Made by a program: the position numbers and the translations under genes. DNA of 7,362 nucleotides from an uncultured Selenomonadaceae bacterium (GTDB lineage: Bacteria > Bacillota > Negativicutes > Selenomonadales > Selenomonadaceae). The stretch spans positions 1 to 7,362 of the forward strand of contig CATYZV010000085.1 in the NCBI GenBank assembly GCA_958415865.1. Reading direction: 5' to 3'. Below, piece by piece: positions 1 through 6,354 of the stretch (the first letter of the stretch is position 1; each line of letters starts with the position of its first letter). A model generated the notes under the pieces. That model made no database searches, was not told the DNA's origin, and worked only from the letters and a program-made list of their open reading frames with translations.

Positions 1-6
1 TTGATT

Positions 7-36
7 TTGATATAAGCTGAATCAAGTATTTATATT
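7..36 (+). promoter_or_regulatory. Candidate promoter of the AraC-type regulator gene
   Basis: A TTGATA hexamer at 7-12 (5 of 6 to the -35 consensus) is followed, after an 18-base spacer, by TATATT at 31-36 (5 of 6 to the -10 consensus). This would start a transcript near base 43 with a leader of about 57 bases. The surrounding sequence is very AT-rich, so chance matches are likely. A competing TTGACC at 35-40 has only a weak -10 partner (TAACTT at 58-63). Confidence 0.4.
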
Positions 37-84
37 GACCAATCTATATGCTGATTTTAACTTATTTTCATAAAATTTTATTAA

Positions 85-91
85 AAAGGAG
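85..91 (+). promoter_or_regulatory. Ribosome binding site of the AraC-type gene
   Basis: AAAGGAG lies 8 bases upstream of the ATG at 100. It is the only good Shine-Dalgarno match near the start of this frame and fixes the start codon. Confidence 0.8.
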
Positions 92-99
92 TATTTATC

Positions 100-951
100 A
101 TGACAAAAAACAATATCTTGCACGAAAATATCCTGCCTTCGGAGTATACCAACGTCAATTTCTGCACCTACATCGACAACGGAACGTACACACCCAGCCA
201 TTGGCACAGAGCCATCGAACTCGTCTACATGCTGGAAGGCAAAGTACTGCGCACCGTCGAAGGCAAAACCTGGACCATCTCCGTCGGCAGATGCCTTTTA
301 ACCAACTCCAACGTGGTTCATTCCGACCGCTCTATGGAATACAGCCGCTACATACTGCTGCACATTCCGCTGGACTTTCTGGAAAAATTCATCCCTGATG
401 CACGCTACATCCGTTTTAAGCTAGACTTCAACGAAACGAATACCACCAAGATAAAGCAGATAAACATGGTCAAAAAAATGCTGACGGCAATGAAGGCACT
501 GCAAGACAAAAAAGAAAAAGGCTATCTATTGAAATTCAACAGCATACTGTTCGACCTATTGCACCTGCTCTACACCAACTTCAGCACCAAGAGCTTTCAG
601 GCAGAGCTAAAGCCCCAGCAGAAAGACTTCGACCGCCTCGACAAAGTACTCCAGTACATCATGAAAAACTATGCCCGCCCCATCTCACTAGAAGAAATCT
701 CCGGCATACTCGTCTTCCGCCCCGAATACTTCTGCCGCTTCTTCAAAAAATACATGGGCATAACCTTCCTCGAATACCAGAATGAACTGCGCCTCTCCTT
801 CATCTACCGAGATATTATCGAAACGACTGAACCCATCGGCAGGATTTTAGAAAAACACGGCTTCACCAATTACAAGATATTCCGCCGTATGTTCAACGAG
901 CACTTCGGTACGACACCGATGAAAATCCGTCAGCAGCATTCGGCAAAGTAA
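100..951 (+). CDS. AraC/XylS-family transcriptional regulator with N-terminal cupin domain
   Basis: This is a 283-residue DNA-binding regulator of the two-domain AraC type. Residues about 20-95 look like the cupin-like sensor domain (HWH at 34-36, then a strand-rich stretch IELVYMLEGK and the glycine at 63). Residues about 177-280 form the AraC double helix-turn-helix: the first around 195-217 (ISLEEISGI ... FCRFFKKYMG), the second around 245-268 (IGRILEKHGF, then KIFRRMFNEHFG), ending in the typical GTTPMKIR. The family usually senses a small molecule and acts near promoters. The ATG at 100 is supported by AAAGGAG 8 bases upstream. The gene converges on the polyamine operon and shares its terminator, so it is a separate transcription unit. 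Nothing in the sequence shows its ligand or targets; control of the polyamine genes is only a neighbourhood guess. Confidence 0.93.
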   Translation: MTKNNILHENILPSEYTNVNFCTYIDNGTYTPSHWHRAIELVYMLEGKVLRTVEGKTWTISVGRCLLTNSNVVHSDRSMEYSRYILLHIPLDFLEKFIPDARYIRFKLDFNETNTTKIKQINMVKKMLTAMKALQDKKEKGYLLKFNSILFDLLHLLYTNFSTKSFQAELKPQQKDFDRLDKVLQYIMKNYARPISLEEISGILVFRPEYFCRFFKKYMGITFLEYQNELRLSFIYRDIIETTEPIGRILEKHGFTNYKIFRRMFNEHFGTTPMKIRQQHSAK

Positions 952-964
952 AAAACTGCATTAT

Positions 965-997
965 AAAAGCCAAGGAACTATATGCTCCTTGGCTTTT
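965..997. terminator. Bidirectional intrinsic terminator between convergent genes
   Basis: A perfect 12-base-pair stem (AAAAGCCAAGGA at 965-976, TCCTTGGCTTTT at 986-997) encloses a 9-base loop. Read rightwards it ends in TTTT followed by a T-rich stretch (to about 1012), serving the AraC-type gene that stops at 951. Read leftwards it also ends in TTTT, followed by TATAATGC and then a run of T, serving the dehydrogenase gene that stops at 1054. One hairpin therefore probably ends both transcription units. Confidence 0.9.
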
Positions 998-1053
998 CAT
1001 CTTTCCGTTTTGTGCTGACAGCTCAAATTACGGAACTAACTATATTTTATCGG

Positions 1054-2253
1054 TCAATCCACTAATTCGGGATTAAAGCTTTCTTTCCAGGGCAGGCCCC
1101 ATTTGTTAAGTGCGTCCATAAACGGATCGGGATCGAATTCTTCGACGTTATAAACACCGGGTTTCTGCCATTTGCCGTTCATGACGAGCATTGCGCCGAT
1201 CATGGCGGGCACGCCGGTGGTGTACGATACTGCCTGAGAGCCGACTTCTTTGTAGCATTCCTGATGGTCGCAGACATTGTAGAGGTAGTACGTCTTGTCC
1301 TTGCCGTCTTTTTTGCCGCGGAAGATGCAGCCGATGTTCGTCTTGCCGACGGTGCGGGGGCCGAGGCTGGCGGGATCGGGCAGGACTGCTTTTAAGAATT
1401 GCAGCGGCACGATTTTCTTGCCTTCAAATTCGATCGGTTCAATGGAGGTCATGCCGACGTTTTCGAGGCATTTGAGATGTGTAAGGTAGCTCTGTCCGAA
1501 TGTCATGAAGAAACGGATGCGCTTGATGCCTTTGATGTTTTGACCGAGCGATTCCAGTTCTTCGTGGTGCAGCAGGTACATATCTTTTTCGCCGACTTCG
1601 GGGAAGTTGTAGACGCGTTTTATTTCCATGGGCTTCGTTTCTACCCATTTGCCGTCTTCCCAATAGCTGCCGTTGGCGGAGACTTCGCGGATGTTTATTT
1701 CGGGGTTGAAGTTCGTCGCAAACGGATAGCCGTGGTCGCCGGCATTGCAGTCTAGTATGTCGATGTAGTTGATTTCATCGAAGTGATGCTTCAAGGCATA
1801 GGCGGAGAACACTCCCGTTACGCCGGGGTCAAAGCCGCTGCCCAGGAGTGCCGTGATGCCCGCCTGCTTAAAGCGGTCGCGGTATGCCCACTGCCATTTG
1901 TATTCAAATTTCGCCGTGTCGAGCGGTTCGTAGTTCGCCGTGTCAATGTAATGAACTTTGGTGGCGAGGCAGGCATCCATGATCGTCAAATCCTGATACG
2001 GCAGGGCGAGATTCAATACTACATCGGGTTTTACTTCATTGATGAGATTGATGAGCTGATTTACGTCGTCAGCATTCACCTGTACTGTGGTGATCTTCGT
2101 CTTGCCGCCGCTGAGTTTTTCCTTCAGCGCGTCGCATTTGCTCTTGGTGCGGCTGGCGATGCAGATTTCATCGAATACCTCGCTGTTTTGTACGCATTTG
2201 TGAATGGCAACGCTGGCTACGCCGCCGCAGCCGATGATAAGGGCCTTTCCCAT
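1054..2253 (-). CDS. Carboxynorspermidine/carboxyspermidine dehydrogenase (CASDH), saccharopine dehydrogenase family
   Basis: This 399-residue enzyme is predicted to join putrescine (or diaminopropane) to L-aspartate semialdehyde and reduce the imine with NADPH, giving carboxyspermidine (or carboxynorspermidine). An N-terminal Rossmann fold shows the nucleotide loop GCGGVAS at 8-14 and an SRTKSK stretch at 34-39 suited to NADPH binding. LALPYQD at 82-88 and GSGFDPGVTGVFSAYA at 138-153 are typical of this subgroup rather than of lysine-pathway saccharopine dehydrogenases, and about 400 residues is the usual family length. The start is an ATG with a very strong TAAGGAGG at 2263-2270, 9 bases upstream. 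It is the last gene of the operon, 40 bases after speB. The partner decarboxylase (CANSDC/NspC) is not in this window. Substrate choice between putrescine and diaminopropane cannot be read from sequence; the putrescine-making genes beside it favour carboxyspermidine. Confidence 0.9.
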   Translation of the reverse strand: MGKALIIGCGGVASVAIHKCVQNSEVFDEICIASRTKSKCDALKEKLSGGKTKITTVQVNADDVNQLINLINEVKPDVVLNLALPYQDLTIMDACLATKVHYIDTANYEPLDTAKFEYKWQWAYRDRFKQAGITALLGSGFDPGVTGVFSAYALKHHFDEINYIDILDCNAGDHGYPFATNFNPEINIREVSANGSYWEDGKWVETKPMEIKRVYNFPEVGEKDMYLLHHEELESLGQNIKGIKRIRFFMTFGQSYLTHLKCLENVGMTSIEPIEFEGKKIVPLQFLKAVLPDPASLGPRTVGKTNIGCIFRGKKDGKDKTYYLYNVCDHQECYKEVGSQAVSYTTGVPAMIGAMLVMNGKWQKPGVYNVEEFDPDPFMDALNKWGLPWKESFNPELVD

Positions 2254-2262
2254 TGATCAATT

Positions 2263-2270
2263 CCTCCTTA
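2263..2270 (-). promoter_or_regulatory. Very strong ribosome binding site of the CASDH gene
   Basis: TAAGGAGG on the minus strand, 9 bases before the ATG, is close to a full match to the 16S rRNA tail and is the strongest site in the operon. It suggests efficient independent translation of this last gene. Confidence 0.8.
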
Positions 2271-2293
2271 GTGATAGAAAAATACGATTTATG

Positions 2294-3172
2294 TCATGCT
2301 TTTTTAGTTATATTATAATCTAAACTCAAAAGATATTCACGCAGTAATTTCAAAGCCGTCGCTGTGGATATGCCGCTCTGGTCGTACGGCGGGGACAGTT
2401 CCACTATGTCGCAGGCTACGACATTGCAGCTGTCAGCGACGAGCTTCATGGCGCGGCGCAGCTCGTCAAACGATACGCCGCCGGCTTCAGGCGTGCCCGT
2501 GCCGGGGAATACGGCTGCATCGAGCACATCGAGGTCAACGGTGAAGTAAACGGGCTTGCCCTGCAATTTCTGCACAACATCTTCCAATCCATTGAAATTA
2601 AAACGCTGCGTCTGCACGTGCTGTTTTCCCCATTCAAATTCAGAACGGTCGCCGCTTCTTATGCCGAACTGGAAAATCTTGCTGTCGCCGACGATATCCC
2701 AGACGCGGTGCAACACCGTGGCATGGGAGAGCTTTGCGCCGAGATAATCTTCGCGCAGGTCGGCATGGGCATCGAAATGAATTACGTGCAGGTCGGGATA
2801 ATTTTTTGCCGCAGCGCGCACAGCACCGAGCGTTACGAGGTGTTCCCCGCCGATCATCAGGGGAATTTTACCGTCGTCGAGCACGATTTGAGCAAATTCT
2901 TCAATCTGTTTTAGAGCATCTTCCACGCTGCCAAAAGGCAGTTCCAGATCACCGCCGTCGAATACGTGTGCATCTTCCAAATCGAGATCGAGATAAGGGC
3001 TGAACGTTTCCAGACCGTACGATTCAGCGCGCATCGTGCGGCTGGCAAAGCGCGTGCCGGGGCGGTATGAAGTGGTGGAGTCAAACGGCGCACCGAACAG
3101 TACTATCTTGCCGTCTTCATATTCACATTCACAGCCCAAAAAGGTCTCTACATTTTTACTTTTCTTCCACAT
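2294..3172 (-). CDS. speB: Agmatinase (agmatine ureohydrolase), SpeB
   Basis: This 292-residue ureohydrolase (arginase/agmatinase superfamily) is predicted to split agmatine into putrescine and urea at a two-manganese centre. The metal ligands are all present: H111 in GGEH (108-111), D134, H136 and D138 in HFDAHAD (132-138), and D213 and D215 in VDLD (212-215). SYRPGTRF at 35-42 and ETFSPYLD at 55-62 resemble Bacillus subtilis SpeB. Two spots differ from the common motifs: SHAT (149-152) where SHGT or SHST is usual, and D-A at 218-219 where D-P is usual, before the conserved PGTGTPEAGG. The ATG lies inside the end of speE (17-base overlap) with GAGGAG at 3183-3188, 10 bases upstream, so translation is probably coupled to speE. 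The adjacent arginine decarboxylase supports agmatine as substrate. Aminopropylagmatine is a possible alternative substrate. Confidence 0.94.
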   Translation of the reverse strand: MWKKSKNVETFLGCECEYEDGKIVLFGAPFDSTTSYRPGTRFASRTMRAESYGLETFSPYLDLDLEDAHVFDGGDLELPFGSVEDALKQIEEFAQIVLDDGKIPLMIGGEHLVTLGAVRAAAKNYPDLHVIHFDAHADLREDYLGAKLSHATVLHRVWDIVGDSKIFQFGIRSGDRSEFEWGKQHVQTQRFNFNGLEDVVQKLQGKPVYFTVDLDVLDAAVFPGTGTPEAGGVSFDELRRAMKLVADSCNVVACDIVELSPPYDQSGISTATALKLLREYLLSLDYNITKKA

Positions 3173-4013
3173 CTTCCATCAGCTCCTCTACATAATTGGG
3201 CAGGGCAAATGACGCATTGTGCAGATTGGCATTGTAATAGCGCGTCTTCAGCCCCAGTGCATTCCATTTCGCGCCGTTGAAATCGAGCACGGGATGGTAT
3301 TTTTTTGAAGCAAAGCCGAACAGCCAGTGCCCCGACGGGTACGTCGGAATATGCGCCTGATAGACGCGGCTTATGGGGAATGATTTTACAATGCGCTGAT
3401 GAGCACGCTGCATGGCAAAAGCATCTTCCGTGTAAAACGGGCTTTCATGCTGATTTACCATGATGCCGTCACCGTGCAGTGCCTTGTAGCAGTTGCCGTA
3501 AAATTCCTTCGTGAACAAGCCTTCGCCCGGGCCAAACGGATCTGTGGAATCGACGATGATGAGATCGTATTCATCTTCGCAGTGGCGGATGAATTTCAAG
3601 CCGTCTTCAAAGTGGAAATGCAGCCTGGGGTCATCGAGGCTGCACGCCGTCTGCTGCAGGTATCGGCGCGAAATTTCGACCACCCGCTCATCTATTTCCA
3701 CGAGGTCGACGGATTTCACACAGTCGTAGCGCAATAATTCGCGTGCCGTGCCGCCGTCGCCGCCGCCGATGATCAATACTTTATTAGCGTGCGGATGAAC
3801 TGCCATCGGCACGTGCACGATCATTTCATGGTAGATGAACTCATCTTTTTCCGTCAGCATCACATAGCCGTCCAGCACCATTATGCGCCCGAATTCCTGC
3901 GTCTGAAAGATGTCGATGCGCTGAAATTCCGTCTGCTCGCTGCAAAGCTGCTTGTCCACCTGTATGGAAAATTTCACATGAGGCGTATGAAACTCGCTGA
4001 ACCATAAATCCAT
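3156..4013 (-). CDS. speE: Spermidine synthase (putrescine aminopropyltransferase), SpeE
   Basis: This 285-residue cytosolic enzyme is predicted to move the aminopropyl group from decarboxylated SAM to putrescine, giving spermidine and methylthioadenosine. It has the family's short N-terminal beta domain, then a Rossmann methyltransferase-like fold. Key motifs are YHEM at 61-64, the nucleotide loop GGGDGG at 83-88, VEID at 105-108, the catalytic-region DSTDP at 155-159 followed by GPGEGLF, and IPTYPSG at 222-228 in the substrate pocket. Length matches E. coli SpeE (288). The ATG follows the speA stop by 16 bases, and its GGGAG Shine-Dalgarno directly abuts that stop, 11 bases before the ATG. 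The acceptor amine cannot be fixed from sequence: putrescine is most likely, with agmatine or cadaverine as alternatives. Confidence 0.95.
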   Translation of the reverse strand: MDLWFSEFHTPHVKFSIQVDKQLCSEQTEFQRIDIFQTQEFGRIMVLDGYVMLTEKDEFIYHEMIVHVPMAVHPHANKVLIIGGGDGGTARELLRYDCVKSVDLVEIDERVVEISRRYLQQTACSLDDPRLHFHFEDGLKFIRHCEDEYDLIIVDSTDPFGPGEGLFTKEFYGNCYKALHGDGIMVNQHESPFYTEDAFAMQRAHQRIVKSFPISRVYQAHIPTYPSGHWLFGFASKKYHPVLDFNGAKWNALGLKTRYYNANLHNASFALPNYVEELMEDVEEK

Positions 4014-4029
4014 TTAGCACTTCACTCCC

Positions 4030-5481
4030 TTATTCTTTAATCACATTGATTTTCTTTATTTCCATGTCTTCCGGGCCGGTCATCGAACAGCCCTTTTCTT
4101 TGGCATAATCTATATACTCCAGAATCTGCGGCGTTATCAGCTCACCCGGCGCGAGAATCGGAATACCCGGCGGATAGCACATGACGAATTCGCTGCAGAC
4201 CCTGCCGACGCTGTCTTTTAGCGGCAGAGAAACTTTTTCGCTGTAAAAAGCGTCCTGCGGTGCGCACATGACTTTGGGGCTGATGTATTCTGCTTCCAGC
4301 ATACCGCGATGATCTTTCTTGTAGATGCGGCGTATTTCCGCCAGCGCGCTGACGAGCCGTTCTATGTCCTTCGCCCTGTCGCCGACCGATACGTAGGCGA
4401 GCAGATTGCCCAGATCGCCGAACTCCGTCTGAATATCGTACTCATCGCGCAGCAGGTCATAAACCTCGATGCCGGCAAGTCCCACGGGCAGCGTGTAAAT
4501 AGCGAGCTTCGTCGTATCGAAATCGTAGATGCTGTCGCCGTTTATCTTTTCCTGCGCATAAGCGTAGTAATCACCGATCTGATTTATTTCGTGGCGCGCA
4601 TAATCAACTAGGTCGATTACGAAGTCGAATATCTCCGAACCGTACACGGCGAGATTGGAGCGCGATATATCTAGGCTGGACATCAGCAGATATGAACCGC
4701 TGGTCGTCTGTGTCAAATTGATGATCTGATGGACGTAGCCGGCACTGACTCTCTCGCCTATCAGCAGCAGCGAACTCTGCGTCAGCGAACCGCCCGATTT
4801 GTGCATACTGACTGCCGCCATATCTGCTCCGGCGTGCATAGCAGCTTCCGGCAGGCGGCGGTTGAAGTAAAAATGCGTGCCGTGCGCTTCATCGGCGAGC
4901 ACCAGCATATCGTGCTCATGAGCCGTCTTGACAATTTCGCGGATATTCGAGCAGATGCCGTAATACGTCGGATTGTTGACCAGTACAGCCTTGGCATCGG
5001 GATTTTCCCTGATAGCGTGCTTCACGTCCTCGACCGACATACCCAGCGATATGCCTAGCTGCTTATCCATCTGCGGGTTGATGTAGATGGGCACAGCTCC
5101 GCAGAGAATCATCGCATTGATAGCCGAGCGGTGCACGTTGCGAGGCAGTATGATTTTATCGCCGCGCTTGCACGCCGTCAGTATCATCGTCTGCACGGCA
5201 GAGGTCGTGCCGCCGACCATGAAGAAAGCGTGTGCCGCGCTGAAGGCATCTGCTGCCAGCTCTTCCGCTTTCTTGATGACGGAGACGGGATGGCAGAGAT
5301 TGTCAAGCGGCTTCATCGAATTCACATCGACCGACAGGCATTTTTCTCCGAGGAAATCCAGCAGTGCCTTGTTGCCGCGCCCGCGCTTATGTCCCGGCAC
5401 GTCAAACGGAACCACGCGCATCTTTTTAAACTGTTTCAATGCCTCGTACACAGGCATTGCTTTTTGGGCTTGTCTATCCAA
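4030..5481 (-). CDS. speA: PLP-dependent Orn/Lys/Arg decarboxylase, probably arginine decarboxylase SpeA
   Basis: This is a 483-residue fold-type I decarboxylase of the short Bacillus SpeA type (B. subtilis SpeA is about 490), lacking the N-terminal wing domain of the 700-plus-residue E. coli enzymes. Visible marks are PGHKRG at 29-34, VGGTTSA at 89-95, PRNVHRS at 113-119, the cofactor-binding DEAHG at 197-201, the Schiff-base lysine K228 in SMHKSGGSLTQSS, and a C-terminal domain with YPPGIPILAPGE at 436-447. The family includes arginine, lysine and ornithine decarboxylases that sequence alone separates poorly. Agmatinase in the same operon argues for arginine to agmatine. The chosen start is a TTG at 5481 preceded by GGTGAT; the frame is open upstream to the speD stop but has no ATG or GTG. 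An ATG at 5457 (residue 9) is possible but has no Shine-Dalgarno. Confidence 0.92.
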   Translation of the reverse strand: MDRQAQKAMPVYEALKQFKKMRVVPFDVPGHKRGRGNKALLDFLGEKCLSVDVNSMKPLDNLCHPVSVIKKAEELAADAFSAAHAFFMVGGTTSAVQTMILTACKRGDKIILPRNVHRSAINAMILCGAVPIYINPQMDKQLGISLGMSVEDVKHAIRENPDAKAVLVNNPTYYGICSNIREIVKTAHEHDMLVLADEAHGTHFYFNRRLPEAAMHAGADMAAVSMHKSGGSLTQSSLLLIGERVSAGYVHQIINLTQTTSGSYLLMSSLDISRSNLAVYGSEIFDFVIDLVDYARHEINQIGDYYAYAQEKINGDSIYDFDTTKLAIYTLPVGLAGIEVYDLLRDEYDIQTEFGDLGNLLAYVSVGDRAKDIERLVSALAEIRRIYKKDHRGMLEAEYISPKVMCAPQDAFYSEKVSLPLKDSVGRVCSEFVMCYPPGIPILAPGELITPQILEYIDYAKEKGCSMTGPEDMEIKKINVIKE

Positions 5482-5484
5482 TAC

Positions 5485-5490
5485 ATCACC
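5485..5490 (-). promoter_or_regulatory. Ribosome binding site supporting the TTG start of speA
   Basis: GGTGAT on the minus strand ends 3 bases before the TTG at 5481. It pairs with the distal part of the anti-Shine-Dalgarno (the GGTGAT of GGAGGTGATC), where such close spacing is expected. The alternative ATG at 5457 has no comparable site, so this favours the TTG, though the match is modest. Confidence 0.45.
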
Positions 5491-5520
5491 AGCTTTTTGT
5501 AAATTTATACTTCTATATAG

Positions 5521-5526
5521 ATTATA
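5521..5526 (-). promoter_or_regulatory. Possible internal -10 element before speA
   Basis: A perfect TATAAT sits on the minus strand in the 54-base gap between speD and speA, 39 bases before the speA start. No convincing -35 hexamer is found 16-18 bases upstream and there is no TG extension, so a secondary promoter for speA onward is only a weak suggestion in an AT-rich gap. Confidence 0.2.
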
Positions 5527-5535
5527 TACCCTCGC

Positions 5536-6318
5536 TCAAAATACATTCGTACCGCTGAAAATCTCCAGCATTTCGCGCCTCAGCCGCGTGCTGATTTCCA
5601 AGCGTGTCTTGGGCGGTATCTCGTATATATCCACGTTGAACAGGTAATTGCTAAGTTCCGGCTCTTTTATCAGCATCCGCGTGTGAAACAGATTTGCCTG
5701 ATAGACATTGATATCCATCGCATCGTAATTGCGCAGCGTATCAGGAGCGATGTAATCTTGGATGGATGTTATCTTATGGTCCATGAACAATTTTCTGCCG
5801 GCAACGTCGCGCGTAAAGCCGCGCACGCGGTAATCCATGGTGATGATGTCCGAATCGAAATTGCCGATCAGGTAATCAAGCGTGGACAGCGGCGTGATCT
5901 CGCCGCAGGTCGACACATCTATATCCACGCGGAAAGTCGCAATGCTCGTCTCAGGATGATACTCCGGATAAGTGTGTACCGTTATATGGCTCTTATCCAA
6001 ATGCGCCAGCACGGTTCTGCCCTCCGTCTCCGGCTTTTCGCTGCGGGCAAAGCGCATATTTTCATCGGCTAAAAGAATAGTAACACTGGCTCCCTGCGGC
6101 TCATAATCTTGACTCGATACATTCAGCACGCGCGCACCGATCATCTCTGCCACATTCGTCAAAATCTTAGTAAGTCTCTCAGAGTTGTACTGCTTGTCGA
6201 TGTACTTTATATAATCGCGCTGTTCCCTGGGAGTTTTAGCGTAGCAGACATCGTAGATATTAAAGCTCAGGGATTTAGTCAAATTATTAAATCCGTACAG
6301 TTTCAGTTTTTCTGCCAA
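5536..6318 (-). CDS. speD: S-adenosylmethionine decarboxylase proenzyme, E. coli type (SpeD)
   Basis: This 260-residue proenzyme is predicted to cut itself between K109 and S110 (AHLDKSH), turning the serine into the pyruvoyl cofactor of the alpha chain, and then to decarboxylate SAM to supply aminopropyl groups to SpeE. Similarity to E. coli SpeD (264 residues) is clear from end to end: [12 protein letters not shown] at 8-19, [12 protein letters not shown] at 71-82, [11 protein letters not shown] at 109-119 (K111/S112 in E. coli), STCG with C138 (C140 in E. coli), [10 protein letters not shown] at 162-171 and [10 protein letters not shown] at 204-213. This is the long Gram-negative form, not the short B. 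subtilis/Thermotoga form of about 125-130 residues. The start codon is a TTG, giving an N-terminus that lines up with E. coli; AAGGA at 6329-6333 is 10 bases upstream. It follows the YitT gene by 36 bases. Confidence 0.96.
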   Translation of the reverse strand: MAEKLKLYGFNNLTKSLSFNIYDVCYAKTPREQRDYIKYIDKQYNSERLTKILTNVAEMIGARVLNVSSQDYEPQGASVTILLADENMRFARSEKPETEGRTVLAHLDKSHITVHTYPEYHPETSIATFRVDIDVSTCGEITPLSTLDYLIGNFDSDIITMDYRVRGFTRDVAGRKLFMDHKITSIQDYIAPDTLRNYDAMDINVYQANLFHTRMLIKEPELSNYLFNVDIYEIPPKTRLEISTRLRREMLEIFSGTNVF

Positions 6319-6328
6319 TTGAAATCTA

Positions 6329-6333
6329 TCCTT
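6329..6333 (-). promoter_or_regulatory. Ribosome binding site supporting the TTG start of speD
   Basis: AAGGA on the minus strand (within GAAGGAT) is 10 bases upstream of the TTG at 6318; a second purine-rich GGAG lies at 6338-6341. No in-frame ATG occurs near the N-terminus: the first methionine codon is at residue 59, far inside the conserved domain. The TTG is therefore well supported. Confidence 0.6.
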
Positions 6334-6354
6334 CTTTCTCCAGATGTTAATCTA

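Noticed and set aside
48..398. A 116-codon open frame overlapping the AraC-type gene on the same strand
   Set aside because: The AraC frame has clear domain structure and a good Shine-Dalgarno; this frame gives a His/Gln/Arg-rich product with no recognisable domain.
1054..2253. Lysine-pathway saccharopine dehydrogenase as the identity of the 399-residue enzyme
   Set aside because: The superfamily is the same, but the GSGFDPGVTGVF region, overall length and location at the end of a polyamine operon fit carboxy(nor)spermidine dehydrogenase better.
1783..2256. A 157-codon plus-strand open frame opposite the CASDH gene
   Set aside because: It mirrors the reading frame of a well-supported enzyme gene and its product has low-complexity AAA/DD/FV composition typical of antisense frames.
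5455..5457. ATG at residue 9 as the speA start
   Set aside because: It would give an N-terminus similar to Bacillus SpeA, but there is no Shine-Dalgarno before it. The TTG at 5481 with GGTGAT is preferred, though not certain.
5087..5647. A 186-codon plus-strand open frame across the 5' end of speA and the 3' end of speD
   Set aside because: It lies opposite two strongly conserved genes, has no good ribosome binding site that I could see, and its translation resembles no family I know. It is a shadow of the minus-strand coding.
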